The position numbers were made by a program, and so were the translations under genes. A DNA stretch of 62,701 nucleotides, from contig JAAFIC010000008.1 of the NCBI GenBank assembly GCA_013298565.1, forward strand, positions 1 to 62,701. The letters run 5' to 3'. The notes beneath the pieces are model-generated. The model saw only the letters and a program-made list of their open reading frames with translations. It was not told the DNA's origin and ran no database searches. The stretch is from Alphaproteobacteria bacterium (GTDB taxonomy: Bacteria; Pseudomonadota; Alphaproteobacteria; Elsterales; Elsteraceae). Below are positions 41,006-48,950 of this stretch, piece by piece (the first letter of the stretch is position 1; each line of letters begins with the position of its first letter).

Positions 41006-41613
41006 GCGGGGATCTTTCCATCAGGGTATACTTGCGCTTCAAGCCGGGCTTTCACGGCGGGCCACTCTTCGGGTAGAATCGAAAACACGACCGAGTGGCG
41101 AAAGCTGCCGTCGCTCATAATCATGTGGTTCCGCAAAATCCCCTCTTCGATGCCGCCCAGGGCCGCAATCGCTGTGCGAGACTGCTGATTGAGGTGGTGG
41201 GTTTTAAGCTCTACCCGAATGCACCCAAGCGTCTCGAAGGCATAGCGCAGCATGAGATATTTCGCCTCGCGGTTGGCCCCGCTGCGCTGGTGGCTCGGCA
41301 CCAGGAACGTCCAGCCGATTTCCACACGCTTATGGGCGGCATCGATATTGCCGAAACGAGTGGAGCCGATGGGCAGACCGGTGTCGCGGTCGAGCGTGCA
41401 GAAGGGAACAGCGGTTTTCGCCGCCGCCATATTTTCTGCGATCTTCAGAAACTCCGGCACCGCTGCGGCATCCTGCGCCGGAAGCCCGCTGAAATAGCGA
41501 AACACGGGCGCAGTGCCGATAGCGGTTTGCAGGCCGGGGCCGTGGGCGACGGTCAAGGGCACCAGAGTCACACGCTGCCCGGTGAGGGTTACGGGGGAAA
41601 GATTCAAGCTCAT
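41002..41613 (-). CDS. GNAT-family N-acetyltransferase (RimJ/RimL-like)
   Basis: The 203-aa protein has LTGQRVTLVPLTVAH at the start, GSTRFGNIDAAHKRVEIGWTFLVPSHQRSGANREAKYLMLRYAF in the middle and GCIRVELKTHHLNQQSRTAIAALGG, the acetyl-CoA loop and dimer motif of the GNAT subgroup that includes ribosomal-protein acetyltransferases. The start ATG at 41613 was chosen because the upstream extension overlaps alaX in another frame. It lies between alaX and phzF in one operon. Confidence 0.85.
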   Translation of the reverse strand: MSLNLSPVTLTGQRVTLVPLTVAHGPGLQTAIGTAPVFRYFSGLPAQDAAAVPEFLKIAENMAAAKTAVPFCTLDRDTGLPIGSTRFGNIDAAHKRVEIGWTFLVPSHQRSGANREAKYLMLRYAFETLGCIRVELKTHHLNQQSRTAIAALGGIEEGILRNHMIMSDGSFRHSVVFSILPEEWPAVKARLEAQVYPDGKIPA

Positions 41614-41620
41614 GCCCTTC

Positions 41621-42364
41621 TCATGCCTCGACGAAGGCGAGAACCACGCGGCGGTTCCGTTTGCCCTTGTTTTCGATTTTATCGACCCGCACCGGGCCAA
41701 TCTCGCTCGTGCGCGCCACATGAGTGCCGCCGCAGGGTTGCAGATCGACGCCGGGAATATCTATCAGCCGCACGCGGCCTGCCCCGCGCGGTGGTTGCAC
41801 CGACATGGTTTTGACGAGGCCGGGGTTTTCCTCCAACTCCGCATCGGTAATCCAGCGCTGGCCCACCCGGTGATCGGCAGCGATGAGGGTGTTCAGTTGG
41901 CTTTCAATCGCGTCTTTATCGAGCACCAGTTCGCCGATGTCGAAATCCAAGCGGCCTTTATCCTCATTCACTTGCCCGCCCGTCACGCCTGCGGGGATGA
42001 CCGAGGACAGCAGATGCAAACAGGTGTGCATCCGCATCAACCGATGACGGCGCGGCCAATCGAGACGCAGCGTGACGGCATCGCCGACGGAAAACGCCGG
42101 GGCCACGTCGGTATGGTGAACAATCGCGTTCGGATGCGAGCCTTTGCGCGTGTCCATAATCCGCGTTTCTGCCCCACTGGGGGAGACAATCACCCCCGTA
42201 TCGCCCGGCTGGCCGCCCCCCGTGGGGTAAAACAGCGTGCGATCCAGCAGAATTTCGATGCCTTTTTCCGTTTCAGTGACGGCGAGAACCACCGCGCCCG
42301 CTTCGGTTTGATAGGCGTCAGCGCGGAACAGATCCTCGGTGGGTGGGGCGATTGTCTCGGTCAT
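41621..42364 (-). CDS. Alanyl-tRNA editing protein AlaX
   Basis: The 247-aa trans-editing hydrolase removes serine or glycine wrongly attached to tRNA-Ala. The N-terminal TLFYPTGGGQPGDTG (residues 43-57) and the zinc ligands His113 and His117 in RMHTCLHLLS, and Cys210/His214 in QPCGGTHV, match the AlaX-L type. A longer frame exists but the ATG at 42364 with AGGAG upstream gives the normal N-terminus. First gene of the alaX-GNAT-phzF operon. Confidence 0.9.
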   Translation of the reverse strand: MTETIAPPTEDLFRADAYQTEAGAVVLAVTETEKGIEILLDRTLFYPTGGGQPGDTGVIVSPSGAETRIMDTRKGSHPNAIVHHTDVAPAFSVGDAVTLRLDWPRRHRLMRMHTCLHLLSSVIPAGVTGGQVNEDKGRLDFDIGELVLDKDAIESQLNTLIAADHRVGQRWITDAELEENPGLVKTMSVQPPRGAGRVRLIDIPGVDLQPCGGTHVARTSEIGPVRVDKIENKGKRNRRVVLAFVEA

Positions 42365-42458
42365 GGATGCACGCTCCTGCGGCAGAAGAGAGGGGCGGCG
42401 CGACGTTAGCCAGCGCTGCGACCATACGGGCCACAGCGCGGGGCGATGGCGCGCCGGA

Positions 42459-42731
42459 TCAGGCCCAATTAGGAAAGCGCACATTCTCCCCCTCCCGCAA
42501 GCGGCTTTGCCCCTTTAAGTCCTTCAAGCCAATATCGTGGCGCAGATAATCGGGAATCTCGCGGGCCTGGCGGCGCAGACGCGCGGCCCGATTGGCAGTC
42601 CCCAGGGCCAGAAACGGCATGGCGAGCAGACGGAGGACTTTGGCGAAAACGGTTGCGGGCGACGAAGCGGGCATGTCTTTGGCGCAGCAAACGGCGTCGG
42701 CGAGGGAGATATAAACCATTTTATGGGCCAT
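42459..42731 (-). CDS. DUF1127 (YjiS-like) small protein
   Basis: The 90-aa protein ends with RRQAREIPDYLRHDIGLKDL, the arginine-rich DUF1127 motif (R..R.....L...LRDIGL). The first 50 residues are hydrophobic or unordered. DUF1127 proteins in alphaproteobacteria bind RNA or affect phosphate and carbon metabolism, and are often strongly regulated. It is transcribed divergently from the MocR gene, sharing a repeat-rich regulatory region. Confidence 0.75.
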   Translation of the reverse strand: MAHKMVYISLADAVCCAKDMPASSPATVFAKVLRLLAMPFLALGTANRAARLRRQAREIPDYLRHDIGLKDLKGQSRLREGENVRFPNWA

Positions 42732-42805
42732 TGTCTGTCTCCTTACGGGTACAATTAGCGGTAAGTGTCTCTATCTCGGTCTGTTTTCAGGGCTATGTCG
42801 AGATT

Positions 42806-42890
42806 AAAATTGTTCTGATGACAAAATTGTTTGATAGAATTTAACAACAATAAGAAAAATTGTCTTTCTTAAAGGGGGACAATGACGCTC
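42806..42890. promoter_or_regulatory. Repeated AAAATTGT boxes in the DUF1127/MocR intergenic region
   Basis: AAAATTGT occurs at 42806-42813, 42823-42830 and 42856-42863. Starts are 17 and 33 bases apart, so the boxes are roughly in phase on the helix. Inverted ACAAT strings occur at 42847-42851 and 42879-42883, and the second box is part of the palindrome ACAAAATTGT. MocR proteins bind direct repeats of this sort in their own promoters, so this is a candidate operator. Confidence 0.5.
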
Positions 42891-42936
42891 GACAGGTCGC
42901 GCTCCCCGCGCTAAACTGCGGTTATAAGGAGATGCT

Positions 42937-44406
42937 ATGACCGCTTTGCTCGATGCTCCCGCCCGCAACGCTGGCCCATTGGCCCCCGCCCGTTCGGGGG
43001 ATAGCTGGATACCGGACCTAAGCCGCTTTAACGGGCCGCGCTATAAGGCGATTGCCGATGCGCTGGCAGCGGACATCGAGCAAAACCGCCTCCCCTCCGG
43101 CACGCGGCTACCAACGCACCGCGATCTTGCGTACCGGCTGAAGGTGACGGTCGGCACGGTCACGCGGGCCTATTCCGAGGCGGAAAAGCGCGGTTTGATT
43201 GGGGGGGAAGTTGGGCGCGGAACCTTTGTGCGGCCCCGGTTGGAGCCAGTTACCGCGCAAGCCCTGAACCCGGCAGACGATTTGATCGACCTAGCCATAA
43301 ATGTGTCTGCCAATAACGTGGGGAGCGAGGCCGAGTCCCTAAGCCGAACGCTGACAGATATTAGCCTGAGCGGGGCAGTTCAGCCGTTTTTATCTTATCA
43401 GCCGCACCTTGGGATGCCCGCGCATCGGGCGGCGATGGCGCAGTTTATCGCCCGGCCTGGGTTTACGCCGGAGCCTGAAACCGTGTTCCTCACCTCCGGC
43501 GCGCAGCACGCGCTGCTGATGGCGCTATCGGCGGTGGCGGCACCGGGCGATACTATTGCCTGTGATACGCTCACGTATGGCGGGCTGAAATCGGCAGCGC
43601 GGCTCATGCACCTTCGCACCAAGGGCCTCCCCTCGGACGAAGCCGGGATTGTGCCGGAAGCCTTCGAGGCCGCCTGCCGCGAAGGGTTGGTAAAGGCGCT
43701 TTACTGTATGCCGACCATACAAAACCCAACGGCGATTATCTGGAGCGCGACACGCCGGGCGGAAATTGCCGCCCTCGCCCAGCGCTACCGCGTGGCAATT
43801 TTGGAAGATGATGTCTATGGGTTTCTCGTGCCCGAAGCCCCCTTGCCCCTGCACGCCTATGCCCCCGATCAGGTCTATTATCTCAGTTCAACGTCGAAAA
43901 GCCTCGCGGCGGGCCTGCGGATTGGCGCGCTGGTTGCCCCCGGCGATGCGGCGGCACGGATTGCCAGCGGTGTTCGCACAACAGTGTGGATGGCACCGCC
44001 ACTGATGGCCGAAATCGTTCGCCGTTGGGTAGAAGATGGGACAGCGCAGCGACTGATCGAAGAAAAGCGGATCGAAGGTACCGCCCGTCAAGCCCTGGCC
44101 CGCCAGGCGCTTGGTGCTTACGGCCTAATCCCGCGCGCCTGTCATCCGAATGCCTATCATATGTGGCTCGATCTGCCGGAAGGCTGGCGTGACGATGTGT
44201 TGCTGCCCGCCGCCCGCCGCGAGGGCGTGATCCTCTCCCCCACGTCGGCCTTCTGCGTCGGGCGCACAGTGAGCGACGGCGTCCGCGTCGCCCTTGGCAC
44301 GCCGCGCAGCCGGGCGGATGTCGTGCGGGGGTTCGATATTCTAGGGCGACTATTAGGCGCGAACCGCAAGGCGGCAGATTTAGCGGTGGAAGAGAGTGTG
44401 ATCTAG
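42937..44406 (+). CDS. MocR-type regulator (GntR HTH fused to aminotransferase fold)
   Basis: The 489-aa protein starts with a GntR winged helix at about residues 30-100 (YKAIADALAADIEQNRLPSGTRLPTHRDLAYRLKVTVGTVTRAY), then a fold-type I aminotransferase domain: TSGAQHALLMAL, YCMPTIQNPTAI, ILEDDVYGF and the PLP-lysine in SSTSKSLAAGLRIG near residue 325. MocR proteins sense amino-acid or PLP-derived ligands. The neighbouring DUF1127 gene and repeated boxes suggest autoregulation. Its TAG stop lies at the edge of composite element 3. Confidence 0.9.
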   Translation: MTALLDAPARNAGPLAPARSGDSWIPDLSRFNGPRYKAIADALAADIEQNRLPSGTRLPTHRDLAYRLKVTVGTVTRAYSEAEKRGLIGGEVGRGTFVRPRLEPVTAQALNPADDLIDLAINVSANNVGSEAESLSRTLTDISLSGAVQPFLSYQPHLGMPAHRAAMAQFIARPGFTPEPETVFLTSGAQHALLMALSAVAAPGDTIACDTLTYGGLKSAARLMHLRTKGLPSDEAGIVPEAFEAACREGLVKALYCMPTIQNPTAIIWSATRRAEIAALAQRYRVAILEDDVYGFLVPEAPLPLHAYAPDQVYYLSSTSKSLAAGLRIGALVAPGDAAARIASGVRTTVWMAPPLMAEIVRRWVEDGTAQRLIEEKRIEGTARQALARQALGAYGLIPRACHPNAYHMWLDLPEGWRDDVLLPAARREGVILSPTSAFCVGRTVSDGVRVALGTPRSRADVVRGFDILGRLLGANRKAADLAVEESVI

Positions 44407-44571
44407 GGCCGCGCGCCTTAACTCTGGCGCGGCTCTAGAAGCCGCCATTGAGGCGGCGGCCAAGGGCGCGGATGCGCCCGGCCAAGCGCTTGGCGCGTCA
44501 AACGCACCTGGCGGCGAGGGCTAAAATAAAGCTAGAGCATCGTGCGTCATAGTTGACGCACGATGCTCTAA
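44404..44571. repeat. Composite hairpin element, copy 3 (MocR/sdaA junction)
   Basis: Same orientation as copy 1. The first hairpin (GGGCCGCGC/GCGCGGCTCT), GCCGCC-ATTGA-GGCGGC, and GGGCGC-GGAT-GCGCCC are followed by an extra segment of about 30 bases (44480-44511) containing the palindrome CCAAGCGCTTGG, then GGCGAGGGCTAAAA. The terminal hairpin (44533-44570) has a perfect 17-bp stem TAGAGCATCGTGCGTCA and a 4-base loop. The sdaA stop codon (44568-44570) lies in the stem, and the MocR stop is at the left edge. Confidence 0.85.
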
Positions 44572-45947
44572 CACGCCACCACATTCACCGCGAGACCGCC
44601 TTGAGCGGTTTCCTTATATTTCGTCATCATATCATGCCCGGTTTGGCGCATGGTTTCGATGACCTGATCGAGCGAAACGCGGTGAGTGCCGTCGCCTTGC
44701 AGGGCCAGAGCGGCGGCGTTGATCGCTTTGACCGCCCCCATCGCGTTGCGCTCGATACAAGGAATTTGCACGAGGCCGCCGATAGGATCGCAGGTTAGCC
44801 CCAGATTATGCTCCATCCCGATTTCAGCCGCATTTTCGATCTGGGCATTGCTCCCCCCGAGGGCGGCGGCAAGCCCGGCGGCGGCCATCGAACAGGCAAC
44901 GCCCACTTCCCCCTGGCACCCAACCTCTGCCCCTGAAATCGAGGCGCGGGTTTTGAACAGGCTGCCAATGGCGGTAGCCGTCAGCAGAAACTCGAAGATT
45001 TTCTGTTCGTCGGAGCCTTCAGGCCAACAATCGACGAAATAATGCAGCACCGCAGGAACCAACCCCGCCGCCCCATTCGTCGGCGCGGTAACGACGCGGC
45101 CCCCGCAGGCGTTCTCCTCGTTCACGGCAATCGCATACAAGCTGGCGCGCTCGAACGACAGCGTGGGCGACGGCTGATTGGCGGCAAGGCTGCGCTGCAT
45201 CGCCCGGTAGAGGCCAGGGGCGCGGCGTTTAACGCGCAAGCCGCCCGGCAACTGGCCTTCGGTGGCAAGGCCGCGCTGTGTGCAGGCGCGCATAGCCTCC
45301 CACACGGCGCGCAAGTGCTCCTCCACATCGGCGCGCGGACGTTGCGCGACCTCGTTCGCCATGACCATTTGCGCGATGGTGAGGCCAAACGTCATGCCCA
45401 TGCCTAAGAGTTCCGACCCCGACTTGAACGGAAACGGCAAAATCGGCCCTGGCGTTTGCCCGGCGCGCTCAAACTCTTCCTCATCCAGAATAAACCCGCC
45501 GCCAACCGAATAGGAAATCCGCGTTAGCAAGGCCCCCCCTGCCGCATCGAAAGCAGTGAAGCGCATCCCGTTAGTGTGGCGGGGCAGCGTATCCAGCATC
45601 TGAAACAGCAAATCGGTCGCTTGGACGAAGCCGATCTCGAAGGCTCCCGCCAGCGCCAAACGCTGTTCAGTAGCGATCTGCTGCACCAAAGGCTGCACAC
45701 GATCCGGCTCAATCCGATCTGGCAGATGCCCGGACAACCCCAAAATCACGGCAGTATCGGTGGCATGGCCGCGCCCGGTAAGAGCGAGCGAGCCGAAAAG
45801 CTCGGTTTGCACGCGCGCAACACGCGGCAGCAGCCCCGCTTGCGCTAACGCCTCGCCGAAGCGATACGCGGCTTTCATCGGCCCAACGGTGTGAGAACTG
45901 GACGGACCAAGGCCGATCTTGAACAGATCAAAGAGGCTAACGCTCAT
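44568..45947 (-). CDS. sdaA: L-serine ammonia-lyase (iron-sulfur type)
   Basis: The 459-aa enzyme deaminates serine to pyruvate. It begins [24 protein letters not shown], the bacterial SdaA signature. The C-terminal domain has the 4Fe-4S ligands in [28 protein letters not shown] and [18 protein letters not shown]. It contains all four expected cysteines. Its start overlaps the olsA stop by four bases, so serine breakdown is translationally coupled to ornithine lipid synthesis genes here. Confidence 0.94.
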   Translation of the reverse strand: MSVSLFDLFKIGLGPSSSHTVGPMKAAYRFGEALAQAGLLPRVARVQTELFGSLALTGRGHATDTAVILGLSGHLPDRIEPDRVQPLVQQIATEQRLALAGAFEIGFVQATDLLFQMLDTLPRHTNGMRFTAFDAAGGALLTRISYSVGGGFILDEEEFERAGQTPGPILPFPFKSGSELLGMGMTFGLTIAQMVMANEVAQRPRADVEEHLRAVWEAMRACTQRGLATEGQLPGGLRVKRRAPGLYRAMQRSLAANQPSPTLSFERASLYAIAVNEENACGGRVVTAPTNGAAGLVPAVLHYFVDCWPEGSDEQKIFEFLLTATAIGSLFKTRASISGAEVGCQGEVGVACSMAAAGLAAALGGSNAQIENAAEIGMEHNLGLTCDPIGGLVQIPCIERNAMGAVKAINAAALALQGDGTHRVSLDQVIETMRQTGHDMMTKYKETAQGGLAVNVVAC

Positions 45948-46795
45948 TGGGGAACCGCGACAGTTGAGGATGATGAGGGAGGGGCGGGCACAAAGGGCGT
46001 GCGGCCCGAGAGAGCGGCGGCTAGGCTATCGGAAATTGCATGTTCGCAGTGCGCGGCCAGGGCTTTCCGGCTGCGAAGCTCGGCCAGGGTTACGGGCGGA
46101 TGAAAGGTGATCGCGGCAGTAATCTTGCCCAGGCCCGCCAGTCGCAGCAGGTGCGGCCCCATATCCATATCGCCGTACCAGGCCAGGAACGGGCGCAAAG
46201 CCCGGCCCATGGGAATGCCGTTAATCATTGTGTAGGCGATGGAGACTGGCTGCACCCGCAACGGCCCCTGCCCGCTGTCAATCGCCGCCACGCTGAATAG
46301 CGCGCTTTTGAAGGGGAGCACACGGTTGCCGTCGCTGCTGGTGCCTTCGGGAAACAAAATGAGATTGTCGCCCGCGTGCAGGCGCACGGCGATGTCGTTG
46401 CGCTGGGTCTCTGTGGAGCCGCGTTTGCGGTCCACAAATACAGTGCGCTGAAGTTTCGCCAATAGGCCAAACAGAGGCCAAGTACCAACCTCGGTTTTCG
46501 CAACGAAACTGCCGGGAATCAGCGCGCCCAGCAGGCTTATATCAATGTACCCGCCGTGATTGGCAACAAACAGTGTTGGGTTCTGCAAGCAACGCTCTCC
46601 CCGCACCTCGACCTGGACCCCCAGTATCCGCAAACAGCGGCGGTGATACCAGAGCGGGAAGCGCGTTTGCGCCGACGCGCCTAAAGCGACGGCGATACTC
46701 TGCACGGGTAGGCACAGCAGCGTAAAACCGACATAGACCAGCAGTCGCGCCACCGCGAGGGGAAGGGAGCCGATGCCCGCCATCATGTCGTTCAT
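45944..46795 (-). CDS. olsA: Lyso-ornithine lipid/1-acylglycerol-phosphate acyltransferase
   Basis: The 283-aa membrane-associated protein is a PlsC-family acyltransferase. The HX4D catalytic motif is in ANHGGYIDISL near residue 97, and the substrate motif FPEGTSSDG lies near 167. An N-terminal hydrophobic segment anchors it. Because it directly follows an olsB-like gene, it most likely adds the second acyl chain to lyso-ornithine lipid. The start ATG at 46795 begins MNDMMAGIG; the frame runs 24 codons further into olsB. Confidence 0.85.
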   Translation of the reverse strand: MNDMMAGIGSLPLAVARLLVYVGFTLLCLPVQSIAVALGASAQTRFPLWYHRRCLRILGVQVEVRGERCLQNPTLFVANHGGYIDISLLGALIPGSFVAKTEVGTWPLFGLLAKLQRTVFVDRKRGSTETQRNDIAVRLHAGDNLILFPEGTSSDGNRVLPFKSALFSVAAIDSGQGPLRVQPVSIAYTMINGIPMGRALRPFLAWYGDMDMGPHLLRLAGLGKITAAITFHPPVTLAELRSRKALAAHCEHAISDSLAAALSGRTPFVPAPPSSSSTVAVPQ

Positions 46796-46811
46796 GGCTG
46801 CCCCATCGTGC

Positions 46812-47705
46812 TTATGCCACCCCGGCGATCTCGTCGCCCGCGCTGTCGCCCGCGCCGGAGATCGCACCGCCGGTCGTGCGGCTATAATGATTCAGATATT
46901 TTTCGGTGATGAGATCGGTTTTTACCAGAATACACACATCAACCGTATTGAATTGAGCATCAATCACCGCGCCATCGCCGATGAAACCGCCCAAGCGCAG
47001 ATAGCCTTTGATGAGCGGCGGCAGATCGGCCAGGGCGCGTTTCATATCCACCGCCTCTTTTGGCATCCTGTCCAAGCCGACATAACGACCGTGCACCGCG
47101 CGCGCGCGCAACGCTTCTGGGGCAAGATGGTAGTGATGCAGATAGGAGAGCGGTAGCGCGTGCGCGTCGGGATCGACCCCCGGCAGGCTGGCGCAGCCGA
47201 ACATCAGCGTAATATCGTGATGGAAAACGTAAGACGCGATGCCGCGCCACAGCAACTGCATCGTTGGGCGCGTGCGATAGCGCGTATCGACACAGCTTCG
47301 GCCCAACTCCAGCAGGTTGCCGCTTAAACTCAGCAGCGGGCTAATATCAAACTCGTAGCGCGTGTAGAAACCACCGCAGGCATCGGCTGCCGATTTGCGA
47401 ATCAGCCGATAGGTGCCGACAACGGCATCGGCCCCAACGCCCAACGCATGATCGAGCACCAGCAGGTGATCGCAAGTGGCGTCATACGCATCGACATCGC
47501 GTTGAGCGGCCAGAGTGGCGCTATCGGGCTTGGCCTGCATTTCATCGTAAAAAATGCGATACCGGAGTGCTTGCGCGGCATCTAACTCCGCCGCCGATTC
47601 GGCCAGACGAACCTCCAGAGTCCCGGTCTTTAAGTCGCCCGCCAAGCGATGCGGGGTTAACCCGCCCGCCAAGCGATGTGTGACCAGTTCAAGCTCGTGG
47701 CCCAT
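46812..47705 (-). CDS. olsB: L-ornithine N-acyltransferase OlsB
   Basis: The 297-aa GNAT-like enzyme attaches a 3-hydroxyacyl chain to ornithine. Typical stretches are AQALRYRIFYDEM, DATCDHLLVLD, VVGTYRLIR, LLELGRSCVDTRYRTRPTMQLLWRGIASYV and PPLIKGYLRLGGFIGDGAVIDAQFNTVDVCILV. The start at 47705 has GAAAGG about twelve bases upstream; a TTG three codons earlier would overlap the fur stop. It sits in a run fur-olsB-olsA-sdaA, with spacing of only five bases from fur. Confidence 0.88.
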   Translation of the reverse strand: MGHELELVTHRLAGGLTPHRLAGDLKTGTLEVRLAESAAELDAAQALRYRIFYDEMQAKPDSATLAAQRDVDAYDATCDHLLVLDHALGVGADAVVGTYRLIRKSAADACGGFYTRYEFDISPLLSLSGNLLELGRSCVDTRYRTRPTMQLLWRGIASYVFHHDITLMFGCASLPGVDPDAHALPLSYLHHYHLAPEALRARAVHGRYVGLDRMPKEAVDMKRALADLPPLIKGYLRLGGFIGDGAVIDAQFNTVDVCILVKTDLITEKYLNHYSRTTGGAISGAGDSAGDEIAGVA

Positions 47706-47710
47706 CTCGA

Positions 47711-48154
47711 TCAAGTACCTTTCCCCGGTTCCGGCTTATCGAGCCGAACCCCATAGAGTTCCAGACGATGATCGACCAGCCGATAGCCCAAAGTTTCAGC
47801 TATCTTCCGCTGTAAATCTTCAATGTCGCTGTTCTGAAATTCGATCACAGCACCAGAATCGACATCAATCAAATGATCGTGATGCTCCTCGGGCAGCTCT
47901 TCATAGCGCGCCCGGCCATCGCCGAAATCATGGCGTTCCAAAATGTTCGCTTCTTCAAGCAAGCGCACCGTTCGATAGACCGTGGCAATAGAAATGCGTG
48001 GATCGAGGCTGGTAGCGCGCCGGTACAGCATCTCCACATCGGGATGATCCGATGCGTCAGACAGAACTCGGGCGATGATGCGCCGCTGTTCGGTCATCTT
48101 CAGCCCTTTATCAATGCACAAGCGCTCAAGGCGCGAGAGTGTCTCCTGTGGCAC
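47711..48154 (-). CDS. Fur-family metal-responsive repressor (Fur or Mur)
   Basis: The 147-aa protein has the Fur winged helix (KGLKMTEQRRIIARVLSDASDHPDVEMLYRRA, then ISIATVYRTVRLLEEANILERHDFGDGRARYE) and the metal-binding HHDHLIDVDSGAVIEF. The C-terminal CxxC zinc site of classical Fur is absent, as in alphaproteobacterial Mur/Fur proteins that respond to manganese or iron. Start is a GTG with GGAGGG upstream. Directly upstream of olsB, which could place the lipid genes on a fur transcript. Confidence 0.9.
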   Translation of the reverse strand: MPQETLSRLERLCIDKGLKMTEQRRIIARVLSDASDHPDVEMLYRRATSLDPRISIATVYRTVRLLEEANILERHDFGDGRARYEELPEEHHDHLIDVDSGAVIEFQNSDIEDLQRKIAETLGYRLVDHRLELYGVRLDKPEPGKGT

Positions 48155-48258
48155 GGAAAAGCCCTCCTCACTCGCCTTCTTATACCCGAAAAGATCGGGC
48201 GCACACAGCTACCTTATGGCAACCGATTAAATAGCAGCCCATCGGCCTGAAAAACGAC

Positions 48259-48277
48259 ATCCCCTCGGGATTTTTTT
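48259..48277 (+). terminator. Plus-strand terminator without an annotated gene upstream
   Basis: ATCCC (48259-48263) and GGGAT (48267-48271) form a short stem with a 3-base loop, followed by seven T residues on the plus strand. No plus-strand gene precedes it for several kb; the flanking genes fur and mucR are on the minus strand. It may end a small RNA encoded between them. Confidence 0.4.
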
Positions 48278-48325
48278 CTCATCAGGCAGGGTTAAGCGTA
48301 CCCCAGAGCCTATAATCTTATAACA

Positions 48326-48359
48326 ACAAGGGCGGAAGGATTTCTCCTGCCGCCCTTGT
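48326..48359 (-). terminator. Hairpin downstream of mucR
   Basis: ACAAGGGCGG (48326-48335) and CCGCCCTTGT (48350-48359) pair over 10 bp with a 14-base loop. It lies 32 bases beyond the mucR stop. On the minus strand it is followed by TGTTATAAG, without a long T run. Confidence 0.65.
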
Positions 48360-48391
48360 CATTCTACTTGATCGCTAGAAAATAGCTAAGC

Positions 48392-48811
48392 CTACTTGGC
48401 CAAACCGCGCCGCGAGCGCGTGCCGAGACCAATTTGCTTGGCCAACGAGCTACGCTGCGTTGCATAATTCGGTGCCACCATCGGATAATCGCTAGCGAGA
48501 TCCCAGCGTTCCCGATATTGGTCCGGCGTCATGTTGAAAGCCGTTTTCAGATGACGCTTGAGCATCTTCAGTTTTTTGCCGTCTTCAAGACAGATAATGT
48601 AATCGGGCGTGACCGATTTCTTTATGGGCACTGCCGGAATCGGCTTCTCTGGAACCACTTCAATAGGTGTCCCCAGATTGGTTAGTGCGCCATAGACTTG
48701 ACGGATAAGACCCGGCAAATCCCCAACAGGCACGGAGTTATTGGATAAGTAGGCCGCAACCACGTTCGTGGTCAGCGTGGTAAGGTCTCGTGAAGTGCTG
48801 TCGTCCGACAT
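48392..48811 (-). CDS. mucR: MucR/Ros-family transcriptional regulator
   Basis: The 139-aa protein has the MucR/Ros C-terminal DNA-binding region: VTPDYIICLEDGKKLKMLKRHLKTAFNMTPDQYRERWDLASDYPMVAPNYA-type order, starting near residue 68. The first metal ligand Cys and the Asp of the zinc-finger position (CLEDG), with two His-type positions, are consistent with zinc-lacking MucR variants such as Ml proteins. It acts as a global H-NS-like regulator in alphaproteobacteria. A strong promoter lies upstream (48846-48874). Confidence 0.92.
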   Translation of the reverse strand: MSDDSTSRDLTTLTTNVVAAYLSNNSVPVGDLPGLIRQVYGALTNLGTPIEVVPEKPIPAVPIKKSVTPDYIICLEDGKKLKMLKRHLKTAFNMTPDQYRERWDLASDYPMVAPNYATQRSSLAKQIGLGTRSRRGLAK

Positions 48812-48845
48812 TGCTATCTATTCCATGTCGCTTAATACTGCGTAC

Positions 48846-48874
48846 TGTATAGAGCGCCTTGATCGGGGTTGCAA
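48846..48874 (-). promoter_or_regulatory. mucR promoter
   Basis: On the minus strand TTGCAA (48874-48869) and TATACA (48851-48846) are separated by exactly 17 bases, close to the housekeeping consensus. The leader to the mucR ATG would be about 30 bases. AT-rich runs lie just upstream, where MucR could bind to autoregulate. Confidence 0.6.
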
Positions 48875-48950
48875 TCTTTTTACAAGTCCACCGCTTAAAA
48901 AATTCAATGCAACGCCTTAAAACAAATTTCTTTAAGATAACAACTGTTAA

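Noticed and set aside
47873-48250. Plus-strand frame of 125 codons over fur as the gene served by the terminator at 48259
   Set aside because: It is mostly antisense to fur and its translation lacks any family pattern; a small RNA is the simpler idea for the terminator.
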